64,000 nt of DNA from Sphingopyxis indica (GCF_900188185.1 NZ_FZPA01000006.1:62001-126000), one strand, 5' to 3'. Shown: positions 16,322-25,253, numbered from the stretch's first letter. Translations and numbers: made by a program. The notes: generated from the letters alone by a model not told the origin.

Positions 16322-18070
16322 GTGGACGACAAGCGGAACCTGATCGCGGCGATTTTATTGTCGGTGGCCATCCTGCTCGGATGGAATTTCGTCGCCGACA
16401 AATTCTTTCCGACGCCCGACAAGCCCGATGTGACCACGACGGTCGCCGGAAGCGACGGTGCGGCGCCGAAAGCGCAGGGCGAGCCCAACGGCCTGCCCGA
16501 GGCCGGGACGGCGGTGCCCGCGGCAAAGCCCGCGACGCAGGCGATCCGCCCTGTCGAGGCGGTGCTCGGCGGCGGACAGCGCATCGGAATCGAAACCCCG
16601 GCGCTGTCGGGATCGATCAACCTCGTCGGCGCGCGCATCGACGACATCACGCTGACCAAATATCGCCAGACGGTCGAGAAGAATTCGCCCCCCGTCCGCC
16701 TGTTCGCCCCCGCGGGCACCAAGGCCGCCTATTTCGCGAGCATCGGCTGGTCGGCGCAGGGGATCGCAACCCCCGGCGCCGATACGGTCTGGACGGCGAG
16801 CGGCGACAAGCTGACCCCCGAAACGCCGGTGACGCTGAGCTGGTCGAACGGCAGCGGCCAGAGTTTTCGCATCGAATATAGCATCGACAAAAATTACCTG
16901 ATCACCGCGAAGCAGACGATCGCCAACAGCGGCAGCGCGCCGGTGACCGCGAGCAGCTATGCGCTGATCGACCGCCTCGGCAAACCGACCGACCCGCACG
17001 AGAAGGACAGCTATACAATCCACGTCGGCCCGACCGGCTATCTCGACGGCAAATCGGTATTCGACGTCGACTACGACGATCTCGACGAGAGCGGCGCGGT
17101 CAAATATGCGAGTGCGGGCTGGCTGGGCTTCACCGACAAATATTGGCTAGCCGCGATCATCCCCGCCAAGGGCGAGCGCGTCACCGCGTCGATCAGCACG
17201 CCGTCGGCGGACAATTACCAGACGCTGTTCGCGCGGCCCTTCACACAGGTCGCGCCGGGCCGGCAGGTCACGACGACGAGCCGCATCTTTGCCGGCGCGA
17301 AGGAAGTCGGCATCCTGTCGGCCTATCAGAACAAGCAGGACATCACCCGCCTGTCGAACGCGATCGACTGGGGCTGGTTCGAATTTTTCGAGGTGCCGAT
17401 CTTCAAGCTGCTCGACTGGCTGTTCCGCATGGTCGGCAATTTCGGCGTCGCGATCATGCTGCTGACCCTGATCATCCGCGCCGCGATGTTCCCGGTCGCG
17501 CAGCGGCAGTTCCGCTCGATGGCGCAGATGCGCCTCGTCCAGCCGAAGATGAAGGCGCTGCAGGAGCGGCACAAGGACGACAAGCCGAAGATGCAGCAGG
17601 AGCTGATGAAGCTCTATAAGGACGAGAAGATCAATCCGCTCGCCGGCTGCCTGCCGATCGTCATCCAGATCCCGATCTTCTATGCGCTCTACAAGGTGCT
17701 GATGCTGACGATCGAGATGCGCCACCAGCCCTTCATCCTGTGGATCAAGGATCTGTCGGCGCCCGATCCGCTGCACATATTGAACCTGTTCGGCCTCTTG
17801 CCCTTCACGCCGCCGTCCTTCCTCGGCATCGGCGTGCTCGCGCTGATCCTGGGCGTCACCATGTGGCTGCAGTTCCGCCTGAACCCGCAGGCGACCGACC
17901 CGGTGCAGCAGCAGGTGTTCAAGATCATGCCGTGGCTGTTCATGTTCATCATGGCGCCCTTCGCGGCGGGCCTCCTGCTCTACTGGATCACCAACAACTG
18001 TCTGTCGATCGCGCAGCAGCAGTGGATGTACCGCAAATATCCGCAGCTGAAGGCGGTGGCGGCGAAATAG
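16322..18070 (+). CDS. yidC: Membrane protein insertase YidC
   Basis: A 582-residue inner-membrane insertase/chaperone. N-terminal transmembrane helix ('NLIAAILLSVAILLGWNF'), a large periplasmic beta-sandwich (~60-340), and the C-terminal five-helix YidC/Oxa1 core (~360-575) with 'MRLVQPKMKALQERHKDDK' and 'NPLAGCLPIVIQIPIFYALY'. The hydrophilic-groove Arg is expected in the first core helix. The GTG start at 16322 gives the standard 'MDDKRN' N-terminus. Confidence 0.97.
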   Translation: MDDKRNLIAAILLSVAILLGWNFVADKFFPTPDKPDVTTTVAGSDGAAPKAQGEPNGLPEAGTAVPAAKPATQAIRPVEAVLGGGQRIGIETPALSGSINLVGARIDDITLTKYRQTVEKNSPPVRLFAPAGTKAAYFASIGWSAQGIATPGADTVWTASGDKLTPETPVTLSWSNGSGQSFRIEYSIDKNYLITAKQTIANSGSAPVTASSYALIDRLGKPTDPHEKDSYTIHVGPTGYLDGKSVFDVDYDDLDESGAVKYASAGWLGFTDKYWLAAIIPAKGERVTASISTPSADNYQTLFARPFTQVAPGRQVTTTSRIFAGAKEVGILSAYQNKQDITRLSNAIDWGWFEFFEVPIFKLLDWLFRMVGNFGVAIMLLTLIIRAAMFPVAQRQFRSMAQMRLVQPKMKALQERHKDDKPKMQQELMKLYKDEKINPLAGCLPIVIQIPIFYALYKVLMLTIEMRHQPFILWIKDLSAPDPLHILNLFGLLPFTPPSFLGIGVLALILGVTMWLQFRLNPQATDPVQQQVFKIMPWLFMFIMAPFAAGLLLYWITNNCLSIAQQQWMYRKYPQLKAVAAK

Positions 18071-18090
18071 CATACCGACCCTGTCGGCGT

Positions 18091-18173
18091 GCGTCCCCGC
18101 GAAGGCGGGGACCCATCTCCGACAGGTACGGATTTGAACGACAGGAGATGGACCCCCGCCTTCGCGGGGGTAC
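18091..18173. repeat. REP-like inverted repeat (CCCCGCGAAGGCGGGG type)
   Basis: Each end is itself a hairpin (CCCCGC GAAG GCGGGG and CCCCCGCC TTCG CGGGGG) and the whole unit is inverted (ACCCATCTCC against GGAGATGGAC). It ends 6 bp before engB. Non-coding. Confidence 0.75.
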
Positions 18174-18179
18174 ACGACA

Positions 18180-18827
18180 ATGACCGATAACGAGATCGAC
18201 CCCATCCTTTCCGAACGCGCGCGCAAGCTGTTTGCGGGGCCGATCGCCTTTCTGAAATCGGCGCCCGCGCTCCAGCATCTGCCGGCGCCGAGCGTGCCCG
18301 AGATCGCCTTTGCGGGGCGGTCGAACGTCGGCAAATCGTCGCTGCTCAACGCGCTGACCAATCGCAACGGGCTCGCGCGCACCTCGGTCACGCCGGGGCG
18401 CACGCAGGAGCTCAACTATTTCGACGTCGGCGAACCGCTGGCCTTCCGCCTCGTCGACATGCCCGGCTATGGCTTTGCGAAGGCGCCGAAGGATGTCGTC
18501 AGGAAATGGCGCTTCCTGGTGAATGATTATCTGCGCGGGCGCGCGGTGCTCAAGCGGACGCTGGTGCTGATCGACAGCCGCCACGGGCTGAAGGACGTCG
18601 ACCGCGAGGTGCTGGAGATGCTCGACGTCGCCGCGGTCAGCTATCGGCTCGTCCTCACCAAGACCGACAAGATCAAGGCGAGCGACCTCGCCGCGGTGCA
18701 GGCGGCGACCGAGGCCGAAGCGCGCAAGCATCCCGCCGCGCACCCGCAGGTGATCGCGACGAGCAGCGAAAAGGGCATGGGGATCGCCGAGCTGAGGACC
18801 GCAGTGCTCGAGGCGGTGGAGAGTTAA
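18180..18827 (+). CDS. yihA: Ribosome biogenesis GTPase YihA/YsxC (EngB)
   Basis: A 215-residue TrmE-Era-EngA-EngB-type GTPase: G1 '[12 protein letters not shown]', G2 'TSVTPGRTQ', G3 'DMPGYG', G4 'TKTDK' and G5 'SSEKG'. It is needed for large-subunit assembly. It follows yidC as in other alphaproteobacteria, here separated by a REP-like repeat. The repeat leaves no room for a strong ribosome-binding site outside the hairpin, which may dampen translation. Confidence 0.96.
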   Translation: MTDNEIDPILSERARKLFAGPIAFLKSAPALQHLPAPSVPEIAFAGRSNVGKSSLLNALTNRNGLARTSVTPGRTQELNYFDVGEPLAFRLVDMPGYGFAKAPKDVVRKWRFLVNDYLRGRAVLKRTLVLIDSRHGLKDVDREVLEMLDVAAVSYRLVLTKTDKIKASDLAAVQAATEAEARKHPAAHPQVIATSSEKGMGIAELRTAVLEAVES

Positions 18828-18831
18828 TTCT

Positions 18832-18928
18832 CCCCTCCCGCTTGCGGGAGGGGTCGGGGGAGGGCATGTCATACCGACCCGCGGGCCGCAACAGCCCCTC
18901 CCCTAACCCCTCCCGCGAGCGGGAGGGG
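18832..18928. repeat. Paired CCCCTCCCGC palindrome element
   Basis: Palindromes CCCCTCCCGCTTGCGGGAGGGG-type at 18832-18853 and 18907-18928 bracket ~50 bp. The second copy of this element is 33716-33810. Non-coding. Confidence 0.8.
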
Positions 18929-18942
18929 AATATGGAGTCGCC

Positions 18943-19614
18943 ATGAAACTCTTCATCGGCAACAAGGCCTATTCGAGCTGGAGCCTGCGCGGCTGGCTCG
19001 CGGTCAAGCACAGCGGCCTCGCGTTCGAGGAGGTGACCGTCCCGCTTTACGACGAGGATTGGTCGAACCGCCGCGAGGGCGACGAGTTCGCGCCGTCGGG
19101 CGGCAAGGTGCCGATCCTGTGGGACGGCGAGGACATCGTCGTGTGGGACAGCCTCGCGATCATCGACTATCTCAACGAAAAGACCGGCGGAACGCGAGGG
19201 TTTTGGCCCGAGGACTGGGCCGCGCGCGCGATGGCGCGGTCGATGGCGGCCGAAATGCATTCGAGCTTTGCAGCGCTGCGCCGCCATCACAGCATGAACA
19301 TCCGCCGCATCTACCCCACCGCCGAGCTGTTGCCCGAGGTCGAAGCCGATGTGATGCGCATCCTGCAGATCTGGGCCGAGGCGCGGGCGCGCTTCGGCGA
19401 CGGCGGCGATTATCTGTTCGGCGACTGGTCGGCCGCCGACATGATGTTCGCGCCCGTCGTCACGCGCTTCCTGACCTATTCGATTCCCTTGCCGCGCTTT
19501 GCCATCCCCTATTGCCAGGCGGTGATCAGCCACCCGTGCATGCAGGAATGGATCGGCGGCGCGCAGGCCGAGGATTGGGTGATCGAACAGTTCGAGGGGC
19601 CGGAGCAGCGGTGA
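18943..19614 (+). CDS. Glutathione S-transferase family protein (YfcF/zeta-like)
   Basis: A 223-residue protein. 'MKLFIGNKAYSSWSLRGWLAV' supplies the catalytic Ser (SSWS motif as in maleylacetoacetate isomerase-like GSTs), 'GGKVPILWDGEDIVVWDSLAIIDYL' holds the cis-Pro and Asp-Ser glutathione site, and the C-terminal helical domain has 'DWSAADMMFAPVV'. Third GST in the window but outside the tetR run. AUG follows GGAG with good spacing. Confidence 0.92.
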   Translation: MKLFIGNKAYSSWSLRGWLAVKHSGLAFEEVTVPLYDEDWSNRREGDEFAPSGGKVPILWDGEDIVVWDSLAIIDYLNEKTGGTRGFWPEDWAARAMARSMAAEMHSSFAALRRHHSMNIRRIYPTAELLPEVEADVMRILQIWAEARARFGDGGDYLFGDWSAADMMFAPVVTRFLTYSIPLPRFAIPYCQAVISHPCMQEWIGGAQAEDWVIEQFEGPEQR

Positions 19615-19675
19615 GGGCGTGCGGGGCGGGAGACGACCCCATTGCGGACATCGTGGAACCGGGTAAATTCGTGCG

Positions 19676-20050
19676 ATGAAACTCGTCCGCTCTTACAACC
19701 TTTTACTGGGCGTAACGCTGTGTCTTACTGCGCTACTTGCAATCGGTTCAATGGCGCAGTCAATGAGCCGTTACGCCGAAGAGCCGGAAGATGTTTGGCT
19801 CTTGGCCTTCTGGGCTGCATTTCTTACGCCTCTCCCAGCATTGTGTCTGGCGAACGGACTTGGTCGCAGGCTGGCTGGATCGATCTGGCTCAGGGGCGGC
19901 AACATGCTCGCCGTATCAGTCATCTGGTTGTTAGTAATCATCGGAAAAGACGATCCTTTCATCGTTGTTGCGGGTGCGTTGGCCGTTCTCGGGCCTCTTC
20001 TCGCACTGCTCTTTTCACAAACTCGGGCTCCTGCTGAACACGGCAGCTAA
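19676..20050 (+). CDS. Orphan small membrane protein with atypical base composition
   Basis: A 124-residue protein with hydrophobic helices ~7-27, ~42-60, ~75-92 and ~96-115. I recognise no family. Its codons are clearly less GC-rich than those of neighbours (many third-position T and A, for example in 'LLLGVTLCLTALLAIGS'), and there is no good ribosome-binding site. This fits recent acquisition, or poor annotation. A second frame (19642-20037) is also open over the same DNA, so confidence is moderate. Confidence 0.55.
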   Translation: MKLVRSYNLLLGVTLCLTALLAIGSMAQSMSRYAEEPEDVWLLAFWAAFLTPLPALCLANGLGRRLAGSIWLRGGNMLAVSVIWLLVIIGKDDPFIVVAGALAVLGPLLALLFSQTRAPAEHGS

Positions 20051-20071
20051 CCACCCCAAAGCCGCCCATCG

Positions 20072-20539
20072 TCACGGCACCCGCGTCGTCGGATAGGGCG
20101 TGCCGTCCTTGTGCGTATAGCCTTCGGGGGTGAAGAGCATGTCGATGTCCGAATAGCCGCCGCCGGTGTCGTATTTCTTGCCGCCGCCCAAGGCGACGAA
20201 CACGCAATCGGCGTCCGATTCGTTGACCAGGTGATGGCCGTTGGTGCTGCCCTTCGGCCAGACGGCGATGTCGCCCGCGGCCATCGGTGTGCGGCCGTCG
20301 TCCTCGATCAGCACCGCCTCACCCGAGATCATGACCAGCATCTCGTCCTCGCCGTCGTGCCAGTGGCGCTGCGACGACCAGGCACCGGGTTTCAGCACGA
20401 CATGGCTCGCGGCGAAATCGGTCAGCCCGGAGGGCGGCGCGAGGCGGCGATACCAGCGCCCCTGCACCGGCTGGTCGAAGGGCGCGGGATAGCCGGTGGC
20501 GTTGGTCTGTTCGATCGTGTCGAGGTCGAGTTTGGGCAT
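20072..20539 (-). CDS. Cupin domain protein
   Basis: A 155-residue protein with a single cupin barrel. Motif 1 is around 'GAWSSQRHWHDGEDEMLVMISGEAVLIEDD' (His-x-His..Glu metal ligands) and motif 2 around 'GDIAVWPKGSTNGHHLVNES'. Typical of small metal-binding cupins; substrate unknown. I use the ATG at 20539, since the longer upstream frame runs into a repeat element. Convergent with the orphan gene. Confidence 0.85.
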   Translation of the reverse strand: MPKLDLDTIEQTNATGYPAPFDQPVQGRWYRRLAPPSGLTDFAASHVVLKPGAWSSQRHWHDGEDEMLVMISGEAVLIEDDGRTPMAAGDIAVWPKGSTNGHHLVNESDADCVFVALGGGKKYDTGGGYSDIDMLFTPEGYTHKDGTPYPTTRVP

Positions 20540-20573
20540 GGGGCAGTCCTCTTGCGTTGGCTCCTCTTTTGTT

Positions 20574-20675
20574 TCGCACAAAGGCACGAAGACACAAAGA
20601 GGCTGTATGCGGGACCGGCGACTCTTGCCGATCGCGCGAAGCGCACCCCCTTTGTGTCTTCGTGTCTTTGTGCGA
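20574..20675. repeat. Tandem-octamer hairpin element 1 (GCACAAAG/GAAGACAC arms)
   Basis: 25-bp arms (20574-20598 and 20651-20675) differ by one base and are made of short near-repeats (GCACAAAG, GCACGAAG, ACACAAAG). The loop contains GATCGCGCGAAGCGC, which recurs inverted in the element at 21865. Lies between the cupin and dapE genes, which are divergent. Confidence 0.8.
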
Positions 20676-20727
20676 GCCCCATTCTGCCGTCTCGACTTCA
20701 CCCGGTGCCAGCGGGTAAGGGGCGATC

Positions 20728-21858
20728 ATGACCATCGACCCCATTGATCTCGCAAAAGCGCTGATCGCCGCGCCGAGCGTCACCCCCGCCACCGGCGCCG
20801 TGTTCGGCGTGCTAGAAGCGGCGCTCGTCCCGCTTGGCTTCACCGTCGAGCGCTTCATCGACGGGATCGAGCCCGACGGGCCGGTCGAAAATCTGCTCGC
20901 GGTGCGGCGGGGGGCCGGGCCGGTGCATTTCGGCTTTGCCGGCCATCTCGACGTCGTGCCGCCGGGAGTGGGCTGGGCAAGCGACGCGTTCGTCCCCGAA
21001 ATCCGCGGCAATCTGCTCTACGGGCGCGGCGCGGTCGACATGAAGGGCGCGATCGCCGCCTTCGTCGCCGCGGCGGCCGCAACGCCGGTCGAGGCGGGAA
21101 CGATCAGCCTGATCGTCACCGGCGACGAGGAAGGCGCGGCGATCTTCGGCACCCGCGCGCTGATGGAGCATATGGATGCGCGCGGCGTCCGCCCCGACAT
21201 GATCCTGGTCGGCGAACCGACGTCGGTGAACCGGCTCGGCGACATGATGAAGATCGGGCGGCGCGGATCGGTCAATATCTGGATCGACGTGCCGGGGGTG
21301 CAGGGACATGTCGCCTATCCGCACCTTGCCGACAATCCGATTCCCAAACTGGTGCGGATCCTCGCGGCGATCGACGGGGTGACGCTCGACGAGGGAACCG
21401 ACTGGTTTCAGCCGTCGAACATCGAATTCACCGACATCGAGGTCGGCAATGGCGCGACCAACGTCATCCCCGCCTCGGCGCGGGCGCGGCTGTCGATCCG
21501 CTTCAACGACCAGCAGACGGGCGCCGAACTGGTCGAGATGATCGAGCGCATCGCGCACGACGTCGAGCCGCGCGCGAAGGTGGTGGGCAAGATTTCGGGC
21601 GAAGCCTTTCTGACCCCGCCGGGCGACCTGTCCGCGCTCGTCGCCGAGGCGGTTCATGCCGAAACCGACATCATGCCCGAACTGTCGACGACGGGAGGCA
21701 CCTCCGACGCGCGCTTCCTCCACGCGCTGTGCCCGGTGGTCGAATTCGGGCTGCCCAATGCGACGATGCACAAGCTCGACGAGGCGGTCGCGGTCGCCGA
21801 TCTGCACAAACTCGCTGCCATCTATCGCGGCGTGTTGATGCGCGCGCTGCTCGATTGA
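20728..21858 (+). CDS. dapE: Succinyl-diaminopimelate desuccinylase
   Basis: A 376-residue M20-family zinc amidohydrolase of the DAP/lysine pathway, hydrolysing N-succinyl-LL-2,6-diaminopimelate. Metal sites: 'GHLDVVPPG' (His, Asp), 'RGAVDMKG' (bridging Asp), 'TGDEEG' (catalytic/metal Glu pair), 'GEPT', and the C-terminal His near 'NATMHKLDE'. The dimerisation lid is ~185-295. Length matches the family. Feeds DAP to peptidoglycan and lysine synthesis. Confidence 0.95.
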   Translation: MTIDPIDLAKALIAAPSVTPATGAVFGVLEAALVPLGFTVERFIDGIEPDGPVENLLAVRRGAGPVHFGFAGHLDVVPPGVGWASDAFVPEIRGNLLYGRGAVDMKGAIAAFVAAAAATPVEAGTISLIVTGDEEGAAIFGTRALMEHMDARGVRPDMILVGEPTSVNRLGDMMKIGRRGSVNIWIDVPGVQGHVAYPHLADNPIPKLVRILAAIDGVTLDEGTDWFQPSNIEFTDIEVGNGATNVIPASARARLSIRFNDQQTGAELVEMIERIAHDVEPRAKVVGKISGEAFLTPPGDLSALVAEAVHAETDIMPELSTTGGTSDARFLHALCPVVEFGLPNATMHKLDEAVAVADLHKLAAIYRGVLMRALLD

Positions 21859-21864
21859 ATTGAT

Positions 21865-22083
21865 CTCACGCAAAGGCGCAAAGGCGCGAAGAAGAAAAAT
21901 CTCACACAAAGACACAAAGATGTCAGTTCGTCCGCGCGGCGAATGCTTGTCGCCGCAGGCGACATTTACAAAGGCGCTTCGCGCGATCTTCGAATAACCT
22001 GATCGGTGTGAACTACCCTCTTTGTGTCTTTGTGTGAGATCCTTTTTTTTTGCCTTCTTCGCGCCTTTGCGCCTTTGCGTGAG
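21865..22083. repeat. Tandem-octamer hairpin element 2 (nested double)
   Basis: The outer arms (CTCACGCAAAGGCGCAAAGG... against ...CCTTTGCGCCTTTGCGTGAG) enclose a second inverted pair (CTCACACAAAGACACAAAG against CTTTGTGTCTTTGTGTGAG). The loop contains GCGCTTCGCGCGATC. It fills the convergent dapE-smr gap completely. Non-coding. Confidence 0.85.
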
Positions 22084-22091
22084 AAATTTAT

Positions 22092-22661
22092 TCAATCGCG
22101 CCCGCGCCGCAAAATCACATAGACCGCGCCCGCGCCGCCGTGGCTGATGTGCGCGGGGCGGAGCGCGACGATGCGGCCGGCGAAGGGCGAGGCGGCGAGC
22201 CAGTCGGCGAGCGAGGCGCGGATCGCACCGCGCGGGCGGGGTTCGCCGTGCATTTGCGGCAGGCGGTCGGCGCCGGGACGCAGCCGCCCCGCGACGACGA
22301 GCAGCACGCGCGCGCCGCGGATCAGCGCGCGGCCGATCGCATCGTCGAGCAAAGCCTGCGCCGAGGCGAGGTTGTGGCCGTGGAGGTCGATCGAGGCGTC
22401 GGGGCGCACGAGCCCCTTGCGCAGGCGCCGGTCCCAATGGCTGTCGAGCGTCGCCTGGCTGTGGGTACGGCGCGGCGGCGGCAGCGGTGCCGGGCGCGGC
22501 GGCGCGGCGGGTGCCGCGGTGTTGCGCGGAGCCGCTTTCGGCGGCCGAACCGTGGGCGGCGCTTCGGGGGGAAGCGAAGCCGGCCCCTTGCGGAGCGGCT
22601 GGACCGTCGCGGCGACCTTTTTCCAGAGCGCCGCTTCGTCGGGGTCGAGGCGCCGGGGCAT
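22092..22661 (-). CDS. Smr/MutS2-type endonuclease domain protein
   Basis: A 189-residue protein. The N-terminal ~85 residues are Pro/Ala-rich and probably disordered. The C-terminal Smr domain (~105-185) has 'IDLHGHNLASAQALLDDAI' and 'GRGLRPGADR..P'-like 'AGRLRPGADRLPQ' and 'HGGAGAVYVILRR'. Smr domains nick DNA or RNA. I start at ATG 22661 ('MPRRLDPDEAALWKKV'), not further upstream, where the frame runs into an inverted repeat. Follows mltA on the same strand. Confidence 0.88.
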   Translation of the reverse strand: MPRRLDPDEAALWKKVAATVQPLRKGPASLPPEAPPTVRPPKAAPRNTAAPAAPPRPAPLPPPRRTHSQATLDSHWDRRLRKGLVRPDASIDLHGHNLASAQALLDDAIGRALIRGARVLLVVAGRLRPGADRLPQMHGEPRPRGAIRASLADWLAASPFAGRIVALRPAHISHGGAGAVYVILRRGRD

Positions 22662-22673
22662 TAGTGGCGCTCC

Positions 22674-22752
22674 GGCACCGGCCCACTCCCCCACCCGGCC
22701 TCCCACAGACTATCAGGATCGGGGAGGCCGGGTGGGGGAGTGGGCCGGTGCC
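22674..22752. repeat. Perfect 31-bp inverted repeat between mltA and smr
   Basis: 22674-22704 and 22722-22752 are exact reverse complements (GGCACCGGCCCACTCCCCCA... type) around a 17-nt loop. This is a very stable hairpin without a T-tract, placed 12 bp upstream of the smr start and just after the mltA stop on the minus strand. Confidence 0.85.
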
Positions 22753-22758
22753 GCATTT

Positions 22759-24036
22759 TCAACGCCCCGTCAGCCGCGCGACGCTGGCGCGCGGGAGCAG
22801 CAGCAAGGCCGAGCCGCGCGCCGCCATACCGCCGGCAATCGCCCGCGCGCTATCGCCCGCCCCCCAGAAGCTGTCGAAGCGGTTCGCCCCCTTGATCGCG
22901 CCGCCGGTATCCTGCGCGATCCACAGCCCGTTCGGTTCGGCGCGGTCGAGCGAGAGGAAGACCGGCGCGCCGAGCGGGACATATTTGGGATCGGCGGCGA
23001 CGCTGACCCGCCCGGTGACCGGCACGCCGAGCGCGCCGAGCGGACCGGCGCCGGTCAGCTCGCGAAAGAAGACCCAGCTGGGATTTTCGTTCATCACCGC
23101 GGCGCCGCGCACCGGGTCGGCGTGCAGATAGTCGAGGATGCCCTGCATCGACGCCTGCCCCGGCTGGAGCTCGCCGCGGTCGCGCAGCAGCTTGCCGATG
23201 CCGACATAGTCGCGCCCGTTCTGGCTGTCGTAGCCGATCCGCATCACCGACCCGTCGGGGAGGCGCAGGCGGCCCGATCCCTGAATCTGAAGAAAGAAGA
23301 ATTCGGCGGCGTCGGCGGCCCAGGCGATTTCGAGCCCGCGATTCGCGAGCGCCCCGCCCTCGATCGCCGCGCGGTCGTAATAGGGGACGAAATTGCTGCC
23401 CTGGACACGGCCGCGAATCTTTTTGCCCTTCAGCGCGTCGGAGAAAAGGCCGAGATCGACGTCGACGAGGTCGGCGGGGCGGCGATAGATGGGAACCTCA
23501 TAGCCCGGCCGCCGCGTGCGCGATGCCGCGATCTCGGGCTCGAAATAGCCGGTGACGAAGGCGCTGCCCGCGCCGACCTGCACCGTGCCGAAATAGCGGC
23601 TGAAGAAATTGCCCGCGTCGCGATCGGGCCAGCCGGTCGCGGCGGCGCAGCTTTCGGTCCATTCGCCGCTTTGGGTGAGTCCGCTCGCGTCGGTCCGGCG
23701 CTGGAGCGCGGGGCAGCTCAGCCGGAACGCCTTGAGCGCGGCCGTCGCCTGTTCGGGGGCGACGCCGAGTTCATTATATTCGGGGCCGAGCACGATCCCC
23801 GCCTCGACCGCGGTGGTCGCACCTTCGGGAGCCGGTGCGGCGGCGAGCGGCGGGTTCGGAGTCGCGGGGACCGGCTGCGCGGCAGCGTCCGGCGATGGCG
23901 CAGGACGCGGTGCCGGCACCGGCCGCGCGGCGGGCGCGTCGGCGGGCGGTATCACCGACGCGCAGGCCGATAGCAGCGGCAGGATGGCGAACAGCGCGTA
24001 ACGCGACGCCGACGGGCGGCGCCTTGCGGGGTTCAC
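22759..24036 (-). CDS. mltA: Membrane-bound lytic murein transglycosylase A
   Basis: A 425-residue outer-membrane lipoprotein. The signal sequence with lipobox 'LLSAC' follows a basic start, then a Pro/Ala-rich linker (~25-65), the MltA barrel (~100-290, 'VTGYFEPEIAASRTRRPGYEVPIYRRP') and the 3D domain (~320-415) with the catalytic Asp at 'IAQDTGGAIKGANRFDSFWG'. It cleaves the MurNAc-GlcNAc bond with 1,6-anhydro formation. The GTG start at 24036 lies in the arm of a repeat element; it is the only start giving a proper lipoprotein leader. Confidence 0.93.
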   Translation of the reverse strand: MNPARRRPSASRYALFAILPLLSACASVIPPADAPAARPVPAPRPAPSPDAAAQPVPATPNPPLAAAPAPEGATTAVEAGIVLGPEYNELGVAPEQATAALKAFRLSCPALQRRTDASGLTQSGEWTESCAAATGWPDRDAGNFFSRYFGTVQVGAGSAFVTGYFEPEIAASRTRRPGYEVPIYRRPADLVDVDLGLFSDALKGKKIRGRVQGSNFVPYYDRAAIEGGALANRGLEIAWAADAAEFFFLQIQGSGRLRLPDGSVMRIGYDSQNGRDYVGIGKLLRDRGELQPGQASMQGILDYLHADPVRGAAVMNENPSWVFFRELTGAGPLGALGVPVTGRVSVAADPKYVPLGAPVFLSLDRAEPNGLWIAQDTGGAIKGANRFDSFWGAGDSARAIAGGMAARGSALLLLPRASVARLTGR

Positions 24037-24180
24037 GCGGAGACGCGGAGGCGCGGAGATGCCGTGTTTCCCGCGAAGCGGCCTTTCCCGGCCCACATCC
24101 TGCCGCGATGCGGCGTCGGGAGAGAAAAGGGTCTTTTGGCCCAAGGCCTTTTCTCCGCGTCTCCGCGTCTCCGCGTGAAC
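24031..24180. repeat. Tandem-octamer hairpin element 3 (GCGGAGAC arms)
   Basis: 28-bp arms (24031-24058 and 24153-24180) differ by one base and consist of GCGGAGAC-type tandem repeats. They enclose ~94 bp. The left arm overlaps the 5' end of mltA, so mltA's translation start lies in a potential stem. Confidence 0.8.
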
Positions 24181-24186
24181 CTCTTT

Positions 24187-24249
24187 CTCTGCGGCCTCTG
24201 CGCCTCTGCGCGGGAAAAATATTCGCGCAGAGGCGCAGAGGCCGCAGAG
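24187..24249. repeat. Tandem-octamer hairpin element 4 (GCAGAGGC arms)
   Basis: Perfect 26-bp arms (24187-24212 and 24224-24249) with an 11-nt A/T-rich loop. The arms are built of GCAGAGGC-type near-repeats. It is directly adjacent to element 3, between timA and mltA. Confidence 0.85.
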
Positions 24250-24328
24250 ATGCGAAGCGAGTCCCGGAAATGCGCTTTGCGCGGCCGACGGGCGGCTCCG
24301 CTCGCTCCCCCCGCGCAATGGCATGGGA

Positions 24329-24997
24329 TCAGGCCGATTCGGCTTCGTCGAGCACCCAGTTCGGGTCGCTGCTGCCCACCGCGCGGCGGAAGGTCCAGAG
24401 GTCGGTGGCCGGCACCGCGTCGCTGAGCGAGCCCGCGATCACCTTGCCCTCGGCATCGCGCGTCACCGCGCTGATGTCGGCCTGATAGCGCACGGTGATG
24501 CGCGCGTCGCTGCGTCCGACCTCGACCGCGGTGATCCTGGTCGCCTCGATACCGACAAGGCGGTTGTCGAGCGTTTCGCCGCGCGCCTCACGCGCGTCGA
24601 TCGCGTCCGCGAACGCCTGATAGCTGTCGTCGTCGCACAGGTCGCGCAGCGTGTCGCGGTCGCCCGCCCAATAGGCTTCGAGGATCATGCGATAGGCGGC
24701 GTTCGCGCCCTCGACGAAGCGGCCGGCGTCGAAATGGCGGTCGGCGGCGAGCAGGGTGCGCAGCCCGGCCTCGGCGGCGGGTTCGTATACGAGGCCCGCG
24801 GCGTCGGTCGCGGCGGTCGCCGGCGGCGGCAGCGCATCGCCCTCATCGACGCGCACCGGCGCCAGCGCGGTGCGCTCCTCGCGGCGCGGCAGCACCGGTT
24901 CCTGCTCATGTCCCGTGCGCTTGCCGAGCACCGAATAGAGCCGCATGCCGAGGAAAGCGGCAATCATGGCGAGCAATACGATCGAGAATGCGGTCAC
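24329..24997 (-). CDS. timA: TimA/Tim44-domain protein
   Basis: A 222-residue protein. One N-terminal membrane helix ('FSIVLLAMIAAFLGMRLYSVLG', then 'GKRTGHEQEP'), a Pro/Ala-rich linker and a Tim44-like alpha/beta domain (~85-218). Alphaproteobacterial TimA is the homologue of mitochondrial Tim44, a putative adaptor in protein traffic. The start is GTG 24997 ('TAFSIVLLAMI'). Divergent from secB, its usual neighbour. Confidence 0.92.
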   Translation of the reverse strand: MTAFSIVLLAMIAAFLGMRLYSVLGKRTGHEQEPVLPRREERTALAPVRVDEGDALPPPATAATDAAGLVYEPAAEAGLRTLLAADRHFDAGRFVEGANAAYRMILEAYWAGDRDTLRDLCDDDSYQAFADAIDAREARGETLDNRLVGIEATRITAVEVGRSDARITVRYQADISAVTRDAEGKVIAGSLSDAVPATDLWTFRRAVGSSDPNWVLDEAESA

Positions 24998-25253
24998 GGG
25001 CAAAGGTCCAATGCGTGCGAAATATCCCCACCAACATAGGCGATGGGCGGCCATGTTTCAAATGCCATGGCGTCTGGGCGCTGACAGGTCAACGCTTTGC
25101 CCGCGTCCGGGTTGCGACGCACCGTGCGCGGTGCGCGGCGGGCAGCCCCATTGTGCTGGCGGCGGCGCGCTGCTAAGCGCGCCCGCAACGCCCGTGCGGC
25201 CGGCCCGCGGCGCGCGCGGCTTCCGTTCGAATTTCCAGTGAAAGCTTGATTCC

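Noticed and set aside
20812-22686. Long minus-strand open frame across dapE
   Set aside because: Antisense to dapE and passes through a hairpin repeat; no recognisable domain. Only the Smr frame at its edge is real.
20574-24249. CRISPR array
   Set aside because: Repeats are 8-9 bp, contiguous and inverted; no spacers and no cas genes.
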